From Candidatus Babelota bacterium (GTDB lineage: Bacteria > Dependentiae > Babeliae > Babeliales > JABCYS01): DNA of 18,568 nt. Position 1 is the stretch's first letter, and every line of letters starts with the position of its first letter. The stretch is taken from positions 1 to 18,568 of the forward strand of contig JABCYS010000005.1 in the NCBI GenBank assembly GCA_013290085.1, written 5' to 3'. The position numbers and the translations under genes were made by a program. The notes beneath the pieces were generated by a model that was given only the letters and a program-made list of their open reading frames with translations, was not told the origin of the DNA and searched no databases. This document shows positions 14,028 to 18,568 of the stretch, piece by piece.

Positions 14028-14097
14028 GGTGGTACATCGTTTGTCGCAGAAGGATGTTAAATCTTTCCCTACCACAGGCGAATCATCACTTGCAAGA

Positions 14098-14126
14098 TTT
14101 AAAATTCAAATGAGCGGCTCTATACT
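14098..14126 (+). promoter_or_regulatory. Candidate promoter for the maf-like gene
   Basis: TTTAAA (14098-14103, 4 of 6) and TATACT (14121-14126, 5 of 6) are 17 bp apart, 40 bp before the chosen ATG and downstream of the tRNA terminator. Confidence 0.5.
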
Positions 14127-14166
14127 GAAGATTCAAAACGAAAGATGCCGCCTAGAAAGGAATCTT

Positions 14167-14775
14167 ATGGCCAATATACTTTTCCTGGGATCCAAATCCT
14201 CCTCTCGTCAATCCTTGCTTCGTGCTATGGGCATTAATTTCCTTCTGGTTGAACAGAATGCCGATGAATCCATAGATGATAGCTCCCTCTCATTCAAAGA
14301 GCTCTTGACCGCAGTTGCTTTGCAAAAAATGGACCATGTTATTATGCCCAAAGGAAGAAAGGGTGAAACAGCTTTTGTGTTGACTGCCGATACCATGGGG
14401 CAAGATGCACACGGGCAGGTTCACGGCAAACCAATGGACAAACAAGATGCGGTTGCAAAAATTAAAGCACTGCGCGGAAAGGGCTTGGTTGCAACCGTGT
14501 TTTGTTTAGACAGAAAAGTTTTTGATGGTACGAAATGGCAGGTTGATCAGCGCATACTAGAATATGTTGAAGCTCAGTACGAGTTTAATATGCCCGATTC
14601 TTGGATTGAGCCATACCTTGAACGCACGCCCAACTACTTGCAAGTGAGTGGTGCCATCACAATAGAAGGGTACGGCGCACAATTTCTCAAATCAATCAAA
14701 GGTTCCTACAGTACTGTTCTCGGGCTTCCGGTCTTTGAGTTACGGCAAGCATTGGAACGAATTAAGTTCTTTTAA
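14167..14775 (+). CDS. Maf-like nucleotide pyrophosphatase (divergent)
   Basis: Maf proteins hydrolyse non-canonical or pyrimidine nucleoside triphosphates to monophosphates. The protein (202 residues) has the Maf order of motifs: an N-terminal LGSKSSSRQSLLRAMGINF (family LASxSPRRxxLL), NADES, LTADTMG with the catalytic-type aspartate, GKPMDKQDA, and the C-terminal EGYGAQFLKSIKGSYSTVLGLP. It is clearly divergent: SPRR has become SSSR, and the usual H-x-V-x-TG stretch reads LVATVFCLD, so substrate preference cannot be predicted. The start at 14167 follows AAAGGAA at 14156-14162; the same frame is open back to a GTG inside the upstream terminator, which I reject as a start. Its stop overlaps the stop of the convergent gene. 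Confidence 0.82.
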   Translation: MANILFLGSKSSSRQSLLRAMGINFLLVEQNADESIDDSSLSFKELLTAVALQKMDHVIMPKGRKGETAFVLTADTMGQDAHGQVHGKPMDKQDAVAKIKALRGKGLVATVFCLDRKVFDGTKWQVDQRILEYVEAQYEFNMPDSWIEPYLERTPNYLQVSGAITIEGYGAQFLKSIKGSYSTVLGLPVFELRQALERIKFF

Positions 14776-15230
14776 TTGACGCGGTGCTTTTTATTCGGTT
14801 TCCAATTTTTAATAAGTTCTTTGAGTAACAAATCCCGCGGGCTCTCCTGAGGATTCATCTGCATTTTGCTGGTTGCTCGTTCCAAACTAAAGCGTACGGT
14901 GTCCGTATCACATTCAGTGGTATCAATACGATTGACCGATGGAATAAGATTTCGTTGAAGAACATCTTTCACCGCATTTTCATTGACGGTTTCTATCAGG
15001 ATGGCTTCCATGAGCAGAAAAAAATCTATGATGCTGTGATGAGCACTTTCACTACTTTCTGTTACGGCGTCTTGCGCGCTATTTATTTTTTTATTGAGTC
15101 CTCGTGAAAGTGCGCGACTCATAAGACGCTTTAATCCTTCCTGGTCGTGCTCTATGATCCATTGCATGAGGCGCAATAGCTCGACCGAGATAGTAAATTG
15201 GTCATTGTTTGAGTCAAAATCTCTTACCAT
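14772..15230 (-). CDS. Conserved-looking protein of unknown function
   Basis: I do not recognise this 152-residue protein. It is charged and mostly helical in appearance, with no signal peptide and no clear membrane helix; the most hydrophobic stretch is IIDFFLLMEAILIETV in the middle. The C-terminus is basic (ELIKNWKPNKKHRVN). The gene has an AAGG-type ribosome site before its ATG and lies 29 bp downstream of htpX in the same direction, so it is probably part of the regulator-htpX transcript. Its TAA stop and the TAA of the convergent maf-like gene share the palindrome TTAA at 14772-14775, leaving no room for a terminator. Confidence 0.65.
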   Translation of the reverse strand: MVRDFDSNNDQFTISVELLRLMQWIIEHDQEGLKRLMSRALSRGLNKKINSAQDAVTESSESAHHSIIDFFLLMEAILIETVNENAVKDVLQRNLIPSVNRIDTTECDTDTVRFSLERATSKMQMNPQESPRDLLLKELIKNWKPNKKHRVN

Positions 15231-15259
15231 ACTTAAGACCTTTCTTTAATGAGAAGGCA

Positions 15260-16150
15260 CTAAAAATTTTCCCCGCTTTTCACTTGGCGTTCAAATATTT
15301 TTTGCAAACGTTCTATACGGCTTTTGAGTGGTGGATGCGTAGAGAACCATGAAAGAGCCTTGCTGCTATTAAAAGGGTGCACGATAAACAATGAGGCTGT
15401 TCCCGCCTGTGCGTCATTTTCCGGATTTAAATGTGCTTGTGGTATGTGGTGGTGTAACTTTTCAAGCGCTGAAGCAAGAGCAAGAGGGTCATGACATTCA
15501 TGAGCCCCTGTTTCATCTGCTAAATATTCGCGTGATCGTGAGATGGCTAGTTGAATGAGTGTTGCTGCAATAGGCATGAGGATCGTGACGAGGATCAGTA
15601 CGATAGGGTTGCCACTTTTGCGATCTTTGTCGCCGCGTACTGATTCCCAAAACGCAAGATGATGTAACATGTTGGCAAGATAACCAATGGCAGTGGCCAT
15701 GGTTGCTGCTATTGTTGCTACTAAAATGTCCCGGTTTTTTACATGAGCAAGTTCATGTGCTAAAACGCCTCGCAATTCATGGCGATCAAGCAGTTGTAAA
15801 ATTCCTGTGGTGACAGCAACTGAAGCATGTTGAGGTGAGCGTCCTGTTGCAAAAGCATTTGCCATTGGTGTGCGAATTAACCACAATTTTGGCATCGGTA
15901 TCCTCATGGTTTGAGCTAGTTCAGTGACTATTTCATAAATCCACGGATATTCATGCTGATCAAGGGGTTGGGCACCATAGACAGATAATACAATCCTGTC
16001 TGAAAAGAAATATAGAATTGCATTCATTATCAGTGCAAGAATTAAAGCAAAAGTCATTCCTTGTGCGCCTCCAAAAAGGTTTCCGAGGAGTAAAAGTAAT
16101 CCGCTGAGTGCGGCAAGAAGGAAGACGGTTTTGATTCGATTAAAAAACAT
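15260..16150 (-). CDS. htpX: Membrane zinc protease HtpX
   Basis: An M48-family inner-membrane metalloprotease that degrades misfolded membrane proteins, often heat- or envelope-stress-induced. Two membrane helices lie at about residues 8-26 and 31-49. The zinc site is HELAH at 132-136, with the third ligand E208 in SREYLADETGA. Two further hydrophobic segments follow the active site (about 142-164 and 182-203). The 296-residue length is usual. ANAFATGRSPQHASVAVTTG is the conserved HtpX substrate-groove region. GGAG lies before the ATG. The MerR/HspR-like gene is 15 bp upstream and an unknown gene follows, suggesting a three-gene minus-strand operon under that regulator. Confidence 0.96.
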   Translation of the reverse strand: MFFNRIKTVFLLAALSGLLLLLGNLFGGAQGMTFALILALIMNAILYFFSDRIVLSVYGAQPLDQHEYPWIYEIVTELAQTMRIPMPKLWLIRTPMANAFATGRSPQHASVAVTTGILQLLDRHELRGVLAHELAHVKNRDILVATIAATMATAIGYLANMLHHLAFWESVRGDKDRKSGNPIVLILVTILMPIAATLIQLAISRSREYLADETGAHECHDPLALASALEKLHHHIPQAHLNPENDAQAGTASLFIVHPFNSSKALSWFSTHPPLKSRIERLQKIFERQVKSGENF

Positions 16151-16165
16151 AGGAGCTCCTTAGAT

Positions 16166-16621
16166 TTATTTTTCGTATTCTATTTCCCATTCCCCAAGAT
16201 CAATCGAGGACGATTCTTCTTGTGCTGGAGTAGACGGTTTATTTTCCGTAAGCCGAGGCTTTCGTATCGACATAAGTCGCGTTATATCTTCGTTAAGTGC
16301 AGATTTTGATGCGTCTTCTTGTTTTGATAACTCGTTACTTGCTTCATCAAAAACAGCATTCATCTCTTTTTGCATCTTCTTTATCTGCTTTTTGAGCTTG
16401 AGTACCATTTCAACACCCGCAAGATTAATCCCCAAGTGGTGGGTGAGGTACACAATCTCTTCGAGCTTATCAACATCTTCTTCTGAAAAGAGCCTGGTGT
16501 TACCATCAGTTCTTTTTGGACTTATAAGCCCTTCTTGTTCATACAACCGTATGGTTTGTGGGTGTATAGAAAACATTTCGGCAACGGCCGATATTGAAAA
16601 ATATCCTTTTTTTCTTCGCAT
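16166..16621 (-). CDS. MerR-family regulator, HspR-like
   Basis: A 151-residue DNA-binding protein. The N-terminal winged helix-turn-helix (about residues 8-60) carries SIHPQTIRLYEQEGLISPKRT, the MerR-family recognition region; HPQT-R-YE-GL-SP-RT together with LGINLAGVEMVLKL resembles HspR, the repressor of heat-shock genes in actinobacteria and some other groups. A coiled-coil stretch follows (LKKQIKKMQKEMNAVFDEAS), then a charged tail ending in acidic residues. No cysteines for metal sensing are seen in the effector part, which also fits HspR better than metal-sensing MerR. I chose the ATG at 16621 because AGGAAA precedes it and the helix-turn-helix follows at once; the longer frame adds 23 unlikely residues. 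It lies 15 bp upstream of htpX, its probable target. Confidence 0.85.
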   Translation of the reverse strand: MRRKKGYFSISAVAEMFSIHPQTIRLYEQEGLISPKRTDGNTRLFSEEDVDKLEEIVYLTHHLGINLAGVEMVLKLKKQIKKMQKEMNAVFDEASNELSKQEDASKSALNEDITRLMSIRKPRLTENKPSTPAQEESSSIDLGEWEIEYEK

Positions 16622-16680
16622 GTGTTTCCTATGGATTAAAGAGTAAGATCGTCGTACTGTAAATCTTTGCCTGGAGCACC

Positions 16681-16709
16681 ATTTTACCATATATTTCTTA
16701 TAAAATCAT
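16681..16709 (-). promoter_or_regulatory. Candidate extended -10 promoter for the regulator-htpX operon
   Basis: On the minus strand TAAAAT (plus 16681-16686) is preceded by TGG, an extended -10, and ATGATT (plus 16704-16709) lies 17 bp upstream as a weak -35. The start point would be about 52 nt before the ATG at 16621. Confidence 0.5.
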
Positions 16710-16715
16710 GGTGGT

Positions 16716-16743
16716 TTGGTTATGGTATGAACGTAATTATGTT
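16716..16743 (+). promoter_or_regulatory. Weak candidate promoter for the secreted coiled-coil protein
   Basis: TTGGTT (16716-16721) and TATGTT (16738-16743) are 16 bp apart, 22 bp before the ATG at 16766. Both boxes are only partial matches. Confidence 0.3.
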
Positions 16744-16765
16744 ATCAGGCACGAGGGGTTTTTCT

Positions 16766-17497
16766 ATGAGAAAGTTTTTTAATAAAATTTGTATGATGGC
16801 GTTTCTTTCTGTGGTGATTCAGCCGGTAGGGTGCTTTGGGCAGGTACAAGATGAGACCCCGGCGCGTCCCAAGAGAGCAAATAAAGGTTCTCGGCCTAAA
16901 GATAAAGAAGTTCTTATTCGTTATACGGAAGAGAAGCTTGACGGCAAACTTTTTGTTCACCGGGTCGACGTGGTTAATGGCACCCGCAAAGAGCGTTGGG
17001 CGATAGACGGGGATTTGGTGGCTGCGCAAGACTTCGAAGAATTACTTTTAGATGCAGAAAAAGCTGAGCGCAGGATGGAGCGTCGGCGCCTTGAAGAGTT
17101 GAGGGGCAAGGAAGAGATGGAGCTTGCACAGCAGCAAGAATTTGGGAGAACATCGAGATTAGCGATCGAACGAAAAAGATTAAACCTGATTCTTGGGCAG
17201 ATTGAAACAGAACTTGCAAAAATTCGTGATCCTAAACTTGCTCCCTACTATATTTTTAGTGACACGAGTTTTGCAAATGCAGAATCATTTACCCAGCTGT
17301 GTGATGAGTTAGTACCACAAGCACGGGAGTTGTGTGAGACGGAGAATGTTGTATCAGAAGAGCTCAGTAAGTTCATTGTTCATTTTGAACAACAGCCTGC
17401 GCGTTTGCGAACTCTGTTTCGAGCAACGGTAAATAACGCAATTAATAAATGTGATGATACGCGCTTACTCAAAGAATTATTAGAAACAGTTGCTTAA
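16766..17497 (+). CDS. Secreted coiled-coil protein of unknown function
   Basis: A 243-residue protein that I do not recognise. Residues 1-25 look like a Sec signal peptide (MRKFF, hydrophobic MAFLSVVIQPVG), with cleavage probably after CFG; PVGC is only a poor lipobox, so a lipoprotein is possible but not favoured. A basic Pro/Lys/Arg-rich stretch follows (ARPKRANKGSRPKD), then a region of about 40 residues that looks beta-rich, and a long charged helix, likely coiled coil, from about residue 85 to 150 (AEKAERRMERRRLEELRGKE). The C-terminal part has three cysteines. The start is fixed by GAGGGG at 16753-16758. The gene diverges from the MerR/HspR-like gene and converges with the EamA gene, with 1 bp between the two stop codons. 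Confidence 0.7.
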   Translation: MRKFFNKICMMAFLSVVIQPVGCFGQVQDETPARPKRANKGSRPKDKEVLIRYTEEKLDGKLFVHRVDVVNGTRKERWAIDGDLVAAQDFEELLLDAEKAERRMERRRLEELRGKEEMELAQQQEFGRTSRLAIERKRLNLILGQIETELAKIRDPKLAPYYIFSDTSFANAESFTQLCDELVPQARELCETENVVSEELSKFIVHFEQQPARLRTLFRATVNNAINKCDDTRLLKELLETVA

Positions 17498-17498
17498 A

Positions 17499-17921
17499 TT
17501 AAGGTATGAGTAAGAACGCGCCACCGGTCATGCAAAGAATGCCGAGCCATTCCTTGATGCTCATGGTTTCTCCCAGAACAAGCACACTGAGTACTGCAGC
17601 GATTGCAACACTCAGCCGATCTATGGCAACAACGTTATGAACATGGCCGATCTTGAGGGCAAAAAAATAAAAGAGCCAGGAGAGTGCGCCAGCAACACCA
17701 GAAAGTGCGATCAGGGTTAAATCTTTTGAGGGAATAGTTTGTAAATAGCTGAAGTTCATTTTTCGTAACACCAGGCCGACACCAATTAAAAACACGGTCA
17801 TGACGACTGAGCGCAGTGTAGTGGCGGTGGTGGTATCAATTTTTGCAGAACCAAGTTTACTCAATATCGCAACAAGCGCTGCCGTAGTTGCAGAAAGCAA
17901 TGCGCAGATAAGCCACATCAT
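17499..17921 (-). CDS. Single-domain EamA/DMT-type membrane protein
   Basis: A 140-residue protein with about five membrane helices and one EamA repeat; the C-terminal pattern RLSVAIAAVLSVLVLGE followed by EWLGILCMTGGAFLLIP is the family signature. Most drug/metabolite transporters of this group have two such repeats in some 290 residues; one-repeat members are thought to work as dimers. Substrate unknown. The start at 17921 is preferred to the ATG 24 bp further upstream because AAGGAGAG precedes it at the right distance. It lies 29 bp after ychF in the same direction and is probably in its operon. Confidence 0.85.
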   Translation of the reverse strand: MMWLICALLSATTAALVAILSKLGSAKIDTTTATTLRSVVMTVFLIGVGLVLRKMNFSYLQTIPSKDLTLIALSGVAGALSWLFYFFALKIGHVHNVVAIDRLSVAIAAVLSVLVLGETMSIKEWLGILCMTGGAFLLIP

Positions 17922-17950
17922 ATTCTCTCTCCTTTTTATCAACATTAAAA

Positions 17951-18568
17951 TCAGACATTAAATTTAATATTTAAAATGTCACCATCCAGCACGATATAAT
18001 CTTGGCCTTCGGTTCTCATCTTCCCTCTTTCCTTAACTTTTCCCACACTACCTAATTCGAATAGGTCATGACAATTAAAAACTTCGGCGCAAATAAAACC
18101 GCGCTCAAGGTCCGAGTGGATTTCTCCCGCAGCTTTGCGCACTGACATTCCTTTTTTAATTGGCCACGCATGGATTTCCTTGGGCCCGCAAGTAAAAAAA
18201 GTTATCAAGCCAAGGTTGTGGTAACTCTTTTGAATGATGGTATCAAGACCACGTTGTTTGATGCCCATCATGCTCATCATGTCCTGTGCTTCCTGGTCTG
18301 GCAGCTGCGATATTTCATATTCTATTTTTGCGGAGATAGGGATGACGACACCTTTGCCAAAAAAGTTGAGCAGACTTTGTACATGAGGATTTTGTAGATA
18401 GGCGTCATTTTCTAGTTCATGCTCTGCAATGTTGGCAATGATAAGAAATCTTTTTGCGCAAAGCAGGGGGGTGATGACTTCCTGGGCAGGTGTCATGAGA
18501 GCTCGCACTGCCTTATTATCGCCGGCTTCAAGCGCGGTCTTAATTTTAGCAATGACGATTTGCTCTGC
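17951..18568 (-). CDS. ychF: Ribosome-binding ATPase YchF/OLA1, C-terminal part (5' end outside window)
   Basis: YchF is an ATP-hydrolysing Obg-family protein that binds ribosomes. The frame stays open to the right edge (the last 60 bases read AEQIVIAKIKTALEAGDNKA), so the GTG at 18508 is internal and the gene is partial. The visible 205 residues hold the end of the G-domain/helical region (KRFLIIANIAEHE, where the base-specificity motif is an altered NxxE as in YchF, and VIPISAKIEYEI), then the C-terminal TGS domain: FFTCGPKEIHAWPIKKG, AAGEIHSDLERGFICAEVF, GKMRTEGQDYIVLDGDILNIKFNV. The order and ending are those of full-length YchF. Nothing looks broken. Confidence 0.96.
   Translation of the reverse strand, partial: AEQIVIAKIKTALEAGDNKAVRALMTPAQEVITPLLCAKRFLIIANIAEHELENDAYLQNPHVQSLLNFFGKGVVIPISAKIEYEISQLPDQEAQDMMSMMGIKQRGLDTIIQKSYHNLGLITFFTCGPKEIHAWPIKKGMSVRKAAGEIHSDLERGFICAEVFNCHDLFELGSVGKVKERGKMRTEGQDYIVLDGDILNIKFNV

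Noticed and set aside
14014..14166. N-terminal extension of the maf-like frame
   Set aside because: The GTG lies within the tRNA terminator, the extension has no Maf similarity, and the ATG at 14167 has a good ribosome site directly before the family N-terminus.
16642..16658. AGTA-N9-TACT palindrome as an HspR (HAIR) operator
   Set aside because: HAIR is CTTGAGT-N7-ACTCAAG; here the arms are short and the spacing is wrong. A 4-bp palindrome is expected by chance.
1..18568. CRISPR arrays, insertion sequences, phage or integron elements
   Set aside because: No regularly spaced repeats, transposase, integrase or terminal inverted repeats were seen; gene content is housekeeping throughout.

Overview
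This window looks like chromosomal DNA of a Gram-negative-type bacterium with a reduced, probably host-associated life style. The evidence is housekeeping genes with clear Shine-Dalgarno sites and sigma70-like promoters, peptidoglycan genes (uppP, murF, rsmH, ftsK), a signal-peptide-bearing cysteine-rich putative outer-membrane protein, and a fatty-acid locus reduced to a fabD-like gene beside acpP. Gene content and protein style resemble Candidatus Dependentiae (TM6). That placement is from recognition only, without any search, and I hold it at moderate confidence. No mobile element, CRISPR array or rRNA was seen.

Layout. Positions 1-5955 are all on the plus strand: the 3' part of gyrA, dprA, rpmF with its own promoter and a strong terminator, a membrane-anchored TPR-like protein, gltX, a fabD-like gene and acpP, closed by a bidirectional terminator. 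A large cysteine-rich putative outer-membrane protein (5998-7704) lies on the minus strand, facing that terminator. After a 350-bp gene-free spacer comes a plus-strand envelope and division block: uppP, ftsK, murF, rsmH. Next is spoVG with a near-consensus promoter and a long leader, followed 7 bp later by tRNA-Gln(UUG) and a terminator, and then a maf-like gene. From 14772 to 16621 a minus-strand group reads MerR/HspR-like regulator, htpX, then an unknown 152-residue protein. A secreted coiled-coil protein of unknown function (plus) diverges from the regulator. The end holds a minus-strand pair: ychF (5' part beyond the edge) and a one-domain EamA protein.

How the genes relate. UppP recycles the undecaprenyl carrier, MurF makes the peptidoglycan precursor pentapeptide, RsmH is a usual dcw-cluster gene and FtsK moves DNA at the septum, so 8055-13474 is a rearranged envelope and division block. 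The regulator-htpX group looks like a membrane proteostasis unit. GluRS together with a tRNA-Gln(UUG) gene fits, but does not prove, indirect Gln-tRNA synthesis.

The most unusual observation is that the fabD homologue has lost its catalytic serine (GHDAG in place of GHSLG), the malonyl-binding arginine and an oxyanion-hole glutamine, while its reading frame, its active-site histidine and the neighbouring acpP are intact. It looks like a repurposed or inactive acyltransferase kept with an acyl carrier protein.
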